Source of the DNA: JAKJGA01 sp029554345
Lineage (GTDB): Bacteria > Spirochaetota > UBA4802 > JAFGJZ01
DNA: 64,000 bases
Assembly: GCA_035395685.1 (NCBI GenBank)
Contig: DAOPBR010000003.1
Span: forward strand, 1-64,000
Reading direction: 5' to 3'
Position 1 is the stretch's first letter. Each line of letters starts with the position of its first letter. Made by a program: the position numbers and the translations under genes. The notes under the pieces are model-generated. The model was not told the origin of the DNA. It saw only the letters and a list, made by a program, of their open reading frames with translations, and did not search any database. This document shows, in pieces, positions 24,737 to 34,500 of this stretch.

Positions 24737-26527
24737 GTGGGATACGAGATTTTTGATAAATTGAAATTTCCGGTATGCGTATTAAGCATTTCCGGAGATC
24801 TCATTTTTAAAAACACCGTATTTTCTGAAATCTTTTCATCTGATTCAGATAATGAGAATTCAATAGCTCTCGATGTTTCGCATCCGTTATACAGCGAGTA
24901 CCGCAGACAGATTGCGCTTTCATACCATAAAGCGCTTTCCGGTGTGGATACCCGTTGTTTTGCGGTATTAAAAGGAGCTGATAACACGCAGATTCCTGTT
25001 GAGATTTATCTATATCCGATGAGTCTGGACAGTTGCCTCCCGGGCATTCTTGCCTTCTTCAAGCGGGTTGATGACAGAGCCGTATCTTTTGATCAGTCAG
25101 TTATGTCCGATCCTCTTTCCTCGGATAACCAGAATTTATTTGAATTTTCCCCTTTTCCTATTGTTAGGTTAAATTCAGAAGGTGAAATTACAATGGTAAG
25201 TTCTTCAGTCGAGAGGATTACAGGATTTCCTAAGGATGAACTTTTTTCTGATTCTTCCAAATTCTATGAAATTTTTACTGCTTATGACGCCGAACGTATA
25301 AAAAACTCTGTTAAAGATGTTCTTGGCGGATTATCTGTTTTTAAACGGCTTAATGATATTAAGATAGTTACCCGTAAAAATGAAAAAAAATACGCTAATG
25401 CGGTGTTTTACAGCATAATGAGCGAGAGACGGATTGTCGCGGTTGAAATTCTTTTCGAGGATACCACTGCCATCAGTAATCTGGAAAAGCGGTTAACGAG
25501 TAAGAACCGTGAAAATATTCTCGGTGATATGTTTGAAGGGCTGTTGCATTTCTTCAGTAATATCATGAATATAGTTATGAACCGTTCTCAGATGATGATG
25601 CAGCAGACTGAAAAAGATGTTCTTTTGGACGGATTAAAATCAATTTATGATTCCGCAAATGACGGAGCCCGTCAGATTAAGCGTATTCAGGATTTTGTTG
25701 GAGAAACATCAGACGATGAAGATGAATCTTCTGAGGAAATTCTTTCGCTGATAGATGATGCCGTAGAATTTTCAAAAATGCAGTTTAAGGTTGAAGAGCG
25801 TGATAAGATCCGTGACGTAAAAATCTCTAAACATTTTTTTGTAAAGGGTGTAATAACCGGCAACATTAAGCTTTTGCGTGAGATATTCGTGTCGATGATT
25901 TTCCGAATAGCTAATTATATAGAGCAGGACGGAGAAATTGAGGTCGATATTCGTCAGAGCACGGATTATATTTTTTCTGTATCTGCCAAAAAGAAAAGTC
26001 ATGGTTACGAAAATGAATATCTATCGGATATTGAAATACGCAGATTGGCAGAACTTGCGCATCTTCGTGTAATTGAAGAAGAATCTGCAGACAGCATATC
26101 GATCAAGGTTTCAATACCGGCTAAAATGATTTCTAAAGAGGCAATTTTGTCTTCGAAGGATGAAGTTCACCGACTTCGTGATCTGGATGTTCTTGTAGTT
26201 GAGGATGAAGCCGCTCTTCGCGAAGTTCTGCGAGAGCTTTTTGATAATACCGGAAACAGAGTTACTTTGTGTGTTGATAGTTTTTCTGCTGAAAAAGAGA
26301 TGGGTCTGCAGAAGTTCGATTTGGTGATATCGGATTATGGTATTCCTGGGAAAACGGGACTTGAATTACTTGCTGAAGTTAAAAAACTAATGCCTTCTGC
26401 AATTACTGTTCTTTTTTCAGGATGGAACTTAAGTATTAAATCGGGTGAAGATTTTGTTGACCTTTATATTCCGAAACCATTTCAACTTGATATTTTATTA
26501 AGAGAGATATCCAAAAAATTCAGCTGA
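24737..26527 (+). CDS. Degenerate hybrid histidine kinase: two PAS-like domains, kinase remnant, receiver
   Basis: The 596-residue soluble protein starts at GTG 13 bp after the lipoprotein gene. A PAS-like segment (1-110) and a second PAS (about 134-245) precede a kinase-like region. The H-box is altered to LLHFFSNIMNIVMN with His271, lacking the acidic residue that follows the histidine in active kinases. No DxGxG or GxGLGL ATP-binding motif is visible in residues 330-460. A receiver domain follows (about 483-596), with DVLVVEDEAALRE, phospho-acceptor in VISDYGIPG, and YIPKPFQL. It is probably a pseudokinase or a receiver-controlled scaffold. Cell-envelope context comes from the two upstream lipoproteins. 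Confidence 0.78.
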   Translation: MGYEIFDKLKFPVCVLSISGDLIFKNTVFSEIFSSDSDNENSIALDVSHPLYSEYRRQIALSYHKALSGVDTRCFAVLKGADNTQIPVEIYLYPMSLDSCLPGILAFFKRVDDRAVSFDQSVMSDPLSSDNQNLFEFSPFPIVRLNSEGEITMVSSSVERITGFPKDELFSDSSKFYEIFTAYDAERIKNSVKDVLGGLSVFKRLNDIKIVTRKNEKKYANAVFYSIMSERRIVAVEILFEDTTAISNLEKRLTSKNRENILGDMFEGLLHFFSNIMNIVMNRSQMMMQQTEKDVLLDGLKSIYDSANDGARQIKRIQDFVGETSDDEDESSEEILSLIDDAVEFSKMQFKVEERDKIRDVKISKHFFVKGVITGNIKLLREIFVSMIFRIANYIEQDGEIEVDIRQSTDYIFSVSAKKKSHGYENEYLSDIEIRRLAELAHLRVIEEESADSISIKVSIPAKMISKEAILSSKDEVHRLRDLDVLVVEDEAALREVLRELFDNTGNRVTLCVDSFSAEKEMGLQKFDLVISDYGIPGKTGLELLAEVKKLMPSAITVLFSGWNLSIKSGEDFVDLYIPKPFQLDILLREISKKFS

Positions 26528-26639
26528 ACTTAGTTTTTTTGTAAAAAAAACCTATTTTCGTAAATAGTTATTTACAAAAAGAAATATAGTCTTTCACGTT
26601 TTATAGGGATGAGATTCAATCTTGTTCCGGAGGAATTGA

Positions 26640-27683
26640 ATGGCTGGATATCTTATTGAAAATGGTTTATATAGCGGGAAAAACGCGACAAAACTTTATT
26701 ATTCAGCCTGGCGATCGGATAAAACCAAGGCTCTTATTGTTCTGCTGCATGACTTAGGCGGTCATTCTGATCGTTTTTCTTCAATGGTATCATATTTCGA
26801 GAATAAAAACCTTTCATTTTATGCTGTTGACTTTCGCGGTCATGGAAAATCAGAAGGCAAGCGCGGAGATTCTGATACTGTTTTAACGTTTGTTTATGAT
26901 ATTAAATGTCTTATGAATTCATTTTCAACGAAATATCCCGGAGTACCTGTTTTTCTTATTGGAGAAGGCTTTGGAGCGATGGTTGCTCTCCGTTATTCGC
27001 TTGTTTATCAGAGAGATATTTCCGGTTTGGTTCTCTTATCACCTTCAGTAAAGCCTTCTATTAAAAATTCACCTCTTTTTCTTTTAGGTGCCAGAATTGC
27101 TTCGGTTTTTTCTGATTCATTTACATTTTCGACTAATGTGGCACCTGAACATCTTACTAAGGATAAAGAAGAGATTGAAAAAATTAAGTCAGATAAATTG
27201 ATTCACGATAGAATTTCGGTAAGGCTTTTTGACGAACTTTATAAAAATTCTCAATTCTGTCTTGACAGGGCATCGGATATACGTTTACCAATACTAATAT
27301 TGACTGGAACTGCGGATGATTTGTCTGAGATTTCCGGAGTTGAAGAGTTGTTTGCCGCTTTAGGATCTTCGGACAAGCGGTTTGAGAAATATGACGGTCT
27401 TTATCATGAAATAATGAATGAATTGGAGAGAGAAAGAATGAAAGTGTTAAACGATGTTAAAAAATGGGTACAGGACAAGGTATCAGGATCTGCTCAGCCT
27501 AAGGCTGCAGCTAAACCGGCTCCTGCCGCATCTTCTTCTGCAAAGCCTGCAGCAAAGAAAACAGTTAAAAAAGCCGCTCCTAAAAAAGTGGTAAAAAAAG
27601 CTGTCAAAAAAGTTGTTAAAAAGGCAGCGAAGAAAGTAGTTAAGAAAGCTGCCAAAAAAGCAGTAAAGAAAGGTTCTAAGTAA
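26640..27683 (+). CDS. Alpha/beta-hydrolase-fold pseudoenzyme with histone-H1-like Lys/Ala tail
   Basis: Residues 1-275 match the monoglyceride lipase / serine aminopeptidase S33 fold: LLHDLGGHSDRFSSM, VDFRGHGKSEGKRG, LILTGTADDLSE (acid region) and YDGLYHEIMNE (catalytic-His region). The nucleophile elbow, normally GHSMG, reads GEGFG at 108-112, with GGC (glycine) at the serine position, 26967-26969. The last 65 residues are Lys/Ala/Val repeats (KKAVKKVVKKAAKK type) like histone H1 or AlgP tails, which bind DNA or polyanions. An active esterase role is unlikely. GGAGG precedes the ATG. The function may be structural or regulatory. Confidence 0.8.
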   Translation: MAGYLIENGLYSGKNATKLYYSAWRSDKTKALIVLLHDLGGHSDRFSSMVSYFENKNLSFYAVDFRGHGKSEGKRGDSDTVLTFVYDIKCLMNSFSTKYPGVPVFLIGEGFGAMVALRYSLVYQRDISGLVLLSPSVKPSIKNSPLFLLGARIASVFSDSFTFSTNVAPEHLTKDKEEIEKIKSDKLIHDRISVRLFDELYKNSQFCLDRASDIRLPILILTGTADDLSEISGVEELFAALGSSDKRFEKYDGLYHEIMNELERERMKVLNDVKKWVQDKVSGSAQPKAAAKPAPAASSSAKPAAKKTVKKAAPKKVVKKAVKKVVKKAAKKVVKKAAKKAVKKGSK

Positions 27684-27723
27684 TTTAATAAGAGGCAGGT
27701 TTAAAAATCTGCCTCTTATTAAA
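27684..27723. terminator. Bidirectional terminator with 15-bp perfect stem
   Basis: TTTAATAAGAGGCAG (27684-27698) pairs perfectly with CTGCCTCTTATTAAA (27709-27723). It ends the hydrolase-fold gene on the plus strand, and its right arm contains the stop codon of the convergent radical SAM gene. Confidence 0.9.
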
Positions 27724-28708
27724 TCCTCTTCAATTCTCCGCTGTGGAATTTACAGCAGATTTTAGTTTTGTATTTATCTTCAAGATACTTGATATTTGCT
27801 CTTTTTTGTCCAATATATTCCTCTTTATAATCACTTGGAATCAATATCGTACTTTTTTGATCTATTTCCTGAAAAAGAAAAAGTTGTTCCATATCATCAC
27901 GCTTTAATCTTGATTTAACAATCTGGCCGAATGATGGATGATACGCACCGCCGATAATTTTTGAAAGATTTCCGCTTTCTACCGGATTGATTCCTATTCT
28001 GATTACATTGATATTTTTTCTTTGAAAAATCTTCATGATTTCATATGTCCATTCAACAGCTTCCTCGACAGATAGAGGAGAGTATGCACCGCTTTTAAAC
28101 ATTTCTCCCAGGTTTGTTCCTTCTAATACAACTGCAGGGTAAATTCTAGCTGCAGAGGGATTTAATTCTGCAGCAATTTCAGCAGATCGTATGGATTTTT
28201 CAATACTATCAAGAGGCAATCCGGGTAAAAGCTGGATAACTAAGTCAAACCCATGCTGTTTTATTAATTGTGCGGCTTCAATAGTTTGTTTGGCGGTGTG
28301 CCCTCTCCCGGAAGCTTTTAGAACATCGTCTGAAAATGACTGCGCTCCAATTTCTATTGTTTTTACAGAATATTTGTTCAGCAGTGATAATGTTTCCTTA
28401 TTTATTGCATCAGGGCGTGTGGAAACGCGGATTCCGGAAACTAATCCCATTTCAAGTGCAGATTTGGCTTCTTTAAGAAGTTGTTTTTGGTAATTTACTT
28501 CTATCCCGGTAAAACTTCCGCCGAAAAAAGCCAGTTCAAAGTTAGTCACTGAATCCGGGGCTGATTTTCTATATTGTTTAATCAGGGGAATTATTTCTTC
28601 AGGCAAGGGTTCGCGGCCTGCCTGGGTTTTCTGATCACAGAATATGCATAAATTCGGGCATCCATTGTGAGGAACGAAAAATGGTACTGTTATTCTTTTT
28701 TTGCTCAT
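27719..28708 (-). CDS. Radical SAM protein, Elp3/YhcC-like
   Basis: The 329-residue enzyme has the radical SAM cluster motif NGCPNLCIFCDQK near residue 17, that is CxxxCxxC. ELAFFGGSFTG (near 60) and the SAM-binding stretch KTIEIGAQSFSDDVLKASGRGH (near 140) mark the Elp3-related branch. It lacks the acetyltransferase domain of true Elp3 and has a shorter, basic C-terminal domain. Members of this branch act on tRNA or are uncharacterised, and the substrate here is unknown. It is a single gene convergent with the preceding one and divergent from the next. Confidence 0.82.
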   Translation of the reverse strand: MSKKRITVPFFVPHNGCPNLCIFCDQKTQAGREPLPEEIIPLIKQYRKSAPDSVTNFELAFFGGSFTGIEVNYQKQLLKEAKSALEMGLVSGIRVSTRPDAINKETLSLLNKYSVKTIEIGAQSFSDDVLKASGRGHTAKQTIEAAQLIKQHGFDLVIQLLPGLPLDSIEKSIRSAEIAAELNPSAARIYPAVVLEGTNLGEMFKSGAYSPLSVEEAVEWTYEIMKIFQRKNINVIRIGINPVESGNLSKIIGGAYHPSFGQIVKSRLKRDDMEQLFLFQEIDQKSTILIPSDYKEEYIGQKRANIKYLEDKYKTKICCKFHSGELKRI

Positions 28709-28897
28709 TTAATAGATAAATTCCTAACATCGGATTGATATTGGTTTCTCTTGTATAGAAGTTAATTAAGATAATATTTCTCAATCTTGTCGAATTATTT
28801 TTTTTATGTTATAACTAATTAAAATTGCAAATAATTCCGTTAGTATTTATGATGAAGTTGATTATTGACTTCATATTTATTTTGCAGACGGTGTTGT

Positions 28898-29959
28898 ATG
28901 AAAAAAATACTTTTGACTTTGCTGATTTTAATGCCTGTATGCATTGCTTCGAAAACTACCGTTACTTTTGATTTACCTGATTATTTCCCGAGTCTTGACT
29001 CTCAAGCAGGAATAGCTGATTCTTTTCAGGATAAAATTGATGCAAACGGGGATTATATAGCAGAAGCCAATATGCTGTGTAATTTGTCAGGTTACCCGGT
29101 GGGTTCTGTTCTAATCGGTATTTTCCCTCATTTCACTGCCGGTGCAGGTGTTGCACTCGGTTTTTCTAATTTAAAGTATTTTGATGATAAATCTATTGAT
29201 GGTTCTTTTCCTGCAGTAGGATTTGCTCCGGTTGTTTTTTTCGGAACAGGTATTTCGGATAGGGTAGATATTATCGGAAAAATCAGTTATTTTGATATTT
29301 TTTATTATAATCATGATTCAATAAATAAAGTCTCTGAATATGTTAAGATAAAAAAATTGAAAATAGTCGGTATCGGCGGAAAAATACGTTATAAGATTTT
29401 TGATGAGGCTGTCGTTGTTCCTTTTTTGCTTAAACTCGAGGGAATAAATATATCAGCGGGAGCTGATATGCTTAGAGGAATAATTGAGATGAAACGCGAA
29501 ATCGACGGTGAACTTGGTTCGTTTGATCTTGATCCTGACGGAATCGGACCTGAGCCTGAAGGGAACTATCCAGTTACTTATGACGGTGAACTTGACGGAA
29601 ATCTGAAATGGTTTCAGATTGATGCTGCTTTTAACGTAAATGCGTATTTCAGTATAGCGAAGATATTTAATATTTATTCAGGCTTTGGATGTGCTTTCGG
29701 ATTTGGTCATTTTACGCTTTCTGCCGATTCAAGTGTTGCCGTCAGCACTGATCCTATTCCGATTGTCAATCCTACCGGTCAGCTCGGAACAGCTTTAATG
29801 GACTCATCCTCAAAATATTATCCATATCCCGTAATACCGACTTATCTTTTCGGTCTGGAGCTTAATTTATTTATGTTCAGACTTACCGCAGAGACGATGG
29901 TTAATCTTAAAAATAAAGAAGATGTTACGCTCACCATCGGTGCACGATTTCAATTTTAG
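28898..29959 (+). CDS. Exported, probably outer-membrane beta-barrel protein
   Basis: From ATG 28898 the protein has about 353 residues, with a signal peptide (KKILLTLLILMPVCIASKT). The mature part is rich in alternating hydrophobic strands with Gly and aromatic residues (FTAGAGVALGFSNLKYF, IYSGFGCAFGFGHFTL) and ends in a strand with a terminal aromatic residue (LTIGARFQF), the usual signature of an outer-membrane barrel. I recognise no specific family. An upstream TTG reading adds a Cys-rich stretch that would spoil the signal peptide, so the ATG is preferred although its ribosome-binding site is weak. Confidence 0.72.
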   Translation: MKKILLTLLILMPVCIASKTTVTFDLPDYFPSLDSQAGIADSFQDKIDANGDYIAEANMLCNLSGYPVGSVLIGIFPHFTAGAGVALGFSNLKYFDDKSIDGSFPAVGFAPVVFFGTGISDRVDIIGKISYFDIFYYNHDSINKVSEYVKIKKLKIVGIGGKIRYKIFDEAVVVPFLLKLEGINISAGADMLRGIIEMKREIDGELGSFDLDPDGIGPEPEGNYPVTYDGELDGNLKWFQIDAAFNVNAYFSIAKIFNIYSGFGCAFGFGHFTLSADSSVAVSTDPIPIVNPTGQLGTALMDSSSKYYPYPVIPTYLFGLELNLFMFRLTAETMVNLKNKEDVTLTIGARFQF

Positions 29960-30089
29960 TTAAAGCAGTTTAACTATATTTAAATTTATTCTGTTTTTTT
30001 TTCTGAGATGGGTTAATTCTTATTTTGCAATTGACTGCAGTTTTTTAAGTAATTAAACCATCCGGACGGAGTAAATTTGGAGGAATTGA

Positions 30090-31544
30090 ATGACTGCTAT
30101 AATATTTGTCTGTTTGTTTATGTTGCTGATGATTGGTATCGGTCTATGGGGCATGAGAAAAACTTCATCGCTTAATGATTTTTTTCTAGGCGGACGTTCG
30201 ATAGGGCCATGGGTTTCTGCTGTTGCATATGGCACGACTTATTTTTCAGCTGTTCTTTTTATAGGCTTTGCCGGAAAACTGGGTTGGGGTTTCGGTCTTA
30301 GTTCGATTCTTGTAGCTGTGGGCAATGCCTTTTTGGGATCATTTGCGGCTTGGCTTATTCTCGGTAAACGCACCAGAGTTATGACTCAAAATCTGGATGT
30401 TATGACTATGCCTGAATTTCTTCAGGAGCGCTACGGAGCGAATTGGTTTAAACTTATAAGCGCAGCAATAATATTTATTTTCCTTCTTCCTTACTGCGCT
30501 TCAATTTTTAAGGGTCTTGGTCATCTTTTTGAATCAACATTTTCTATTTCATATGATACCGCTCTTTTAATAATGATAATTATAACAGCAATTTATCTGA
30601 TTCTCGGCGGTTATTTTGCAATAACTGTTACTGATTTTATTCAGGGAATTATCATGTTATTCGGATGTGCTGCCATGGTTGCTGTTTTGACTTCCGATGC
30701 CGGCGGCATTTCAAATGTTATTTCCATGATTTCATCAAAATATGCGGAACACATTCCCGAAGCTAAGCGGCCTTCAATGCTCATACTGGGTTCACTGATT
30801 TTTATGACTAGTTTCGGAACATGGGGGCTCCCTCAGATGGTTCAGAAGTTCTATGCCATTAAAAATGAAAAAGTTATAATGAAAGCTGCAGTTGCAACAA
30901 CTGTATTTGCTCTGATTATTTCACTGACTGCATATTTTGTCGGATCAATGTCTCATATTTTCTTTGATACACTTCCGATGAATGGAACCAAACCTGCTTT
31001 TGATAGGATAGTTCCGGATATGCTTAATGCGCATTTACCGCAAACCCTGATGGCTCTCATTCTGCTTTTGGTTCTGTCTGCCTCTATGTCAACTCTGTCA
31101 TCGCTGATTTTAGTTTCATCTTCGGCCGTTGCAATTGATATGTATAAAGGACATGTAAACCCGAATATAACCAAGGGAAAATCTCTTGCAATGATGCGTT
31201 TTCTTTGTCTTGTATTTATGGCATTTGCGTTCTTCATAGCACGGTATGAATTTGCTTTTATCGTAACGCTGATGAGTTTATCTTGGGGAGTAGTTGCCGG
31301 AAGTTTCCTTGCTCCGTATCTCTACGGATTATACTGGAAGCGTGCAACAAAAGCAGGGGTTCTTGCCGGTATGGTTACAGGATTTACCCTTGCAATTGTT
31401 TTATTTTATAAGATGGGTCAGGATTATTCCCCGCTTGCTTCGTCAATTGCTATGATTGTTCCTTTTGCAGTGGTGCCGGTTGTGAGTATATTTACGAAGC
31501 CGCCAAGAAAAGAAATTTTAGAAAAGGCTTTCAAAGGATTTTGA
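30090..31544 (+). CDS. Sodium:solute symporter (SSS family)
   Basis: This 484-residue inner-membrane transporter has about 13 hydrophobic segments. Family features are the N-terminal SLNDFFLGGRSIGPWVSAVAYGTTYFSA, the segment MTMPEFLQERYG near 105, and the Ser-rich LVLSASMSTLSSLILVSSSAVAIDMY near 330, which contributes the sodium site in PutP and vSGLT. GGAGG precedes the ATG. Substrate (proline, sugar, pantothenate or other) cannot be inferred. It stands alone between a secreted-protein gene and a convergent histidine kinase gene. Confidence 0.9.
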   Translation: MTAIIFVCLFMLLMIGIGLWGMRKTSSLNDFFLGGRSIGPWVSAVAYGTTYFSAVLFIGFAGKLGWGFGLSSILVAVGNAFLGSFAAWLILGKRTRVMTQNLDVMTMPEFLQERYGANWFKLISAAIIFIFLLPYCASIFKGLGHLFESTFSISYDTALLIMIIITAIYLILGGYFAITVTDFIQGIIMLFGCAAMVAVLTSDAGGISNVISMISSKYAEHIPEAKRPSMLILGSLIFMTSFGTWGLPQMVQKFYAIKNEKVIMKAAVATTVFALIISLTAYFVGSMSHIFFDTLPMNGTKPAFDRIVPDMLNAHLPQTLMALILLLVLSASMSTLSSLILVSSSAVAIDMYKGHVNPNITKGKSLAMMRFLCLVFMAFAFFIARYEFAFIVTLMSLSWGVVAGSFLAPYLYGLYWKRATKAGVLAGMVTGFTLAIVLFYKMGQDYSPLASSIAMIVPFAVVPVVSIFTKPPRKEILEKAFKGF

Positions 31545-31556
31545 AGTTTAAAATAA

Positions 31557-31585
31557 AAAAGCAGCAGATTTTATCTGCTGCTTTT
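31557..31585. terminator. Bidirectional intrinsic terminator
   Basis: AAAAGCAGCAGA (31557-31568) pairs with TCTGCTGCTTTT (31574-31585) around TTTTA. It serves the symporter gene and the convergent kinase gene, whose stop codon overlaps its last two bases. Confidence 0.92.
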
Positions 31586-34500
31586 AGCATGAAACGACTT
31601 CTGTAATTGTTCTGATTAAATCTTCTATGTTATAAGGTTTTATGATGCGGGCAGAAAATCCGTATTCTATAAAATTGCTCATTGCATCGTCGTTTGAATA
31701 ACCGCTTGAAACTACTCCTTTTACCAAAGAGTTTATTTTTTTTAGATTTAAAAATGTTTCTTTGCCGCCCATTCCGCCCGGAATCGTCAAATCAAGAAGC
31801 ACCACGTCAAAAGGTTTTCCGCCGCAAATTGATTTTTCATATTCCTTTATTGTGTTTTTTCCGTCTGATGTAAAAACATATTCATATCCGTAATGTTCAA
31901 AAATCCTTGCAAGAAGTGTCAGAATGTTTTCTTCATCTTCAAGAACTAGAATGCGTAGTTTCTGATTGTTCAAAACCGGTTCGGAAGGAGCTTTTTGTTT
32001 TATTTCTTTATCTATTGCCGGAAGATAAAGTGTAAAAACAGTTCCGGTACCGACTTCAGATTCAACATCAATATGTCCGCAATGATTTTTTACAATTGAG
32101 TATGAAATCGCAAGACCTAAACCATGACCGGTCGGCTTTGTTGTGAAATACGGATCGAAGATATTCGGCAGAATATCTTTTGGTATTCCGGAGCCGCTGT
32201 CCTGTATGATAAAGCGTACGTAATTTCCTTTCTCAAGACAAGGATTCGATGAATCATTATTGCTGTAGTTTGAGCATTTGATCACAACTTTACCGACATC
32301 TTCCATGGCCTGACGTGCATTAAGAAGAAGATTATGAAGAACCTGTGAAATCTGACTCTCGTCAATTTCAATATTCCAAAGATCATCCTGTATGTCGAAT
32401 TCACAAATTATCGCAAATCCGTGAAAGGCGAGATCAACGCTGTCAATTATCAGCTCATAGGCCGAGGCGGTTGTTTTAACCGGCAGACCTCCTTTTGATA
32501 GGGTTAGAAGCTGATGGGTAAGATCCTTTGCTTTCATTGAGGCTTTTTCCGCATCAAGAACTGCCTTTAAAATGCGGGTTTCTGAATCGCCGATCCAGAT
32601 TTTTGCAAGAGATATGTTTCCTAGTATGGTTGTAAGAATGTTGTTGAAGTCATGTGCTATTCCTCCTGCGAGTATGCCAAGGGACTCAAGCTTGAGGGAT
32701 TTGAGCATGTTTTCTTCATGCTGTTTTTTTTCAGAAATGTCCTTTATCGTTAAAACTTTAGCTGATAGTTTTCCTGATTTGTCAAAAACAGATGATATAG
32801 AAATTTCTGCCGGAACGCTTGTTCCGTCTTTTGTTGATGCCAGATAGCGATTGGTTGTTCCGTCCGGAAGATCCCGAACTATTTCGCGTGTAATATTTTT
32901 GCCGTCTTCGTCATTAAGCTTTAAAACATTTTCGACTTCTTTACCTAAAGCCAGTTCCTGAGGAACTTTTGTCAGGTTTTCTGCGTTTTGATTCATTAGT
33001 ATAATTTTATATCCATTGTCTATGGTTATTATTGCTTCAGTGATGGACTTCAGTGTGACAAAAAGTTTTTCTCTTTCATCCGCGATTTTTTCATTAGTTT
33101 GTTTTATTTCTGTTATATCCTGAAGAACAACAATTGCATAGGGCAGGTAACCTTTTCCGTTTTTTACAATACGTGCAGATATGTTAATGTCAATTTCTTC
33201 ACCGTCACCCCGAACGGCTTTTGTTTCCGTAAGAATGAAAGGTGTTTTATCTGAAAATAGATCAGAGAGAAGGGTTTGCATTTCATTTTTTGTCTTATCG
33301 GGAAATATGTCAGAATATTTTTTACCTATAAGTTTACTTCTATCTGTTTTTAGATATTCAGAGAATTTCTGATTTGCATCCGTAATCAGGTAATTTTCTG
33401 ATATTATTCCAAGCCCGATAAGGGGAAAATCGAAATAATTGCGGAGATGCTCTTCGAGTTTTTCTCTCATGTCGTTATCAGCTTTTTCAGCAGTAATGTC
33501 TTCTATGATAGCGACGATACAGTCTATTCCGTTATCTGCATTCTTTATTGAAAAAACCGTAATATGCAAAAAACATTCTGTATCATTATACCCATAGCGG
33601 AAATTATTGATTTCAACAGTTTCTCCGCGTCTGAGTTTTTCGAGTTCATATGCATAATCTGAAAATATAGGATCGGAAAACAGTGTGTAGTTTTTATCAA
33701 AATCTGATCCGAATATTTTTGTAAAAGCTGTATTTGATTTTATGTGACGTCCGTCTTTTTCAAAAATCGCCATTGCGACCGGATTCTTCATTATCACTCT
33801 GTTTAGAATGCCGTGCTCTTTGGAAAGAAGTTCTTCCATGGCCTTTCGTTTTGTGACATCTGCAAAAACCGTCAGATTTAAAGTCTGGTTGTGGAGATGA
33901 ATTTTAATACTGCGGCTTTCGGTTTTAATGTGATTTCCAGTCTTCGGAATAAAGACGATATTATATAAATCAGTGTTTGCCTTATCTTCCAGTGAATCAT
34001 GAAGAAGATTGTTGAATTCGTCACAGCTTGCGGAGTCTATAATGTTAAAAAGAGATTTTCCGTAAACCTCTTGTGCGGAATAACCTGTTATTTTCTCAAG
34101 TGTATCATTTGCGTATACAATCATGTCGTTATGATGTATAATGACTATTTCCGGGAGATTCGCCATGAGAGCGCGGTATCTTTCTTCGCTTTCTTTCAGT
34201 GAGTTCAATGTTTTAATTTTATTTGTTATATCATGAGAAAATGCGCAGACAAAATCGCTTCCGGATATATTCATATAAACATAACGCATCTCTTTTATGT
34301 GTTTTGATCCGTTTTTAGCAATATGAAAGATTTCACGCGAGATTGTTTTTTTGTCTTTTAATTCCGTGAACAGTTTGGAGAAATTATCGGAAACCATATC
34401 CGGATTGAGTACCGAAATATGCTCTCCCTGTATTTCAATCTGGGAATATCCGATTGATTCGGATGCAGAATTGTTTACCAGCAGAATTCTGCCGTTGGAT

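Noticed and set aside
27535..27680. CRISPR-like or satellite repeat
   Set aside because: The repetitive DNA is simply the coding sequence of the Lys/Ala-rich tail; there are no spacers.
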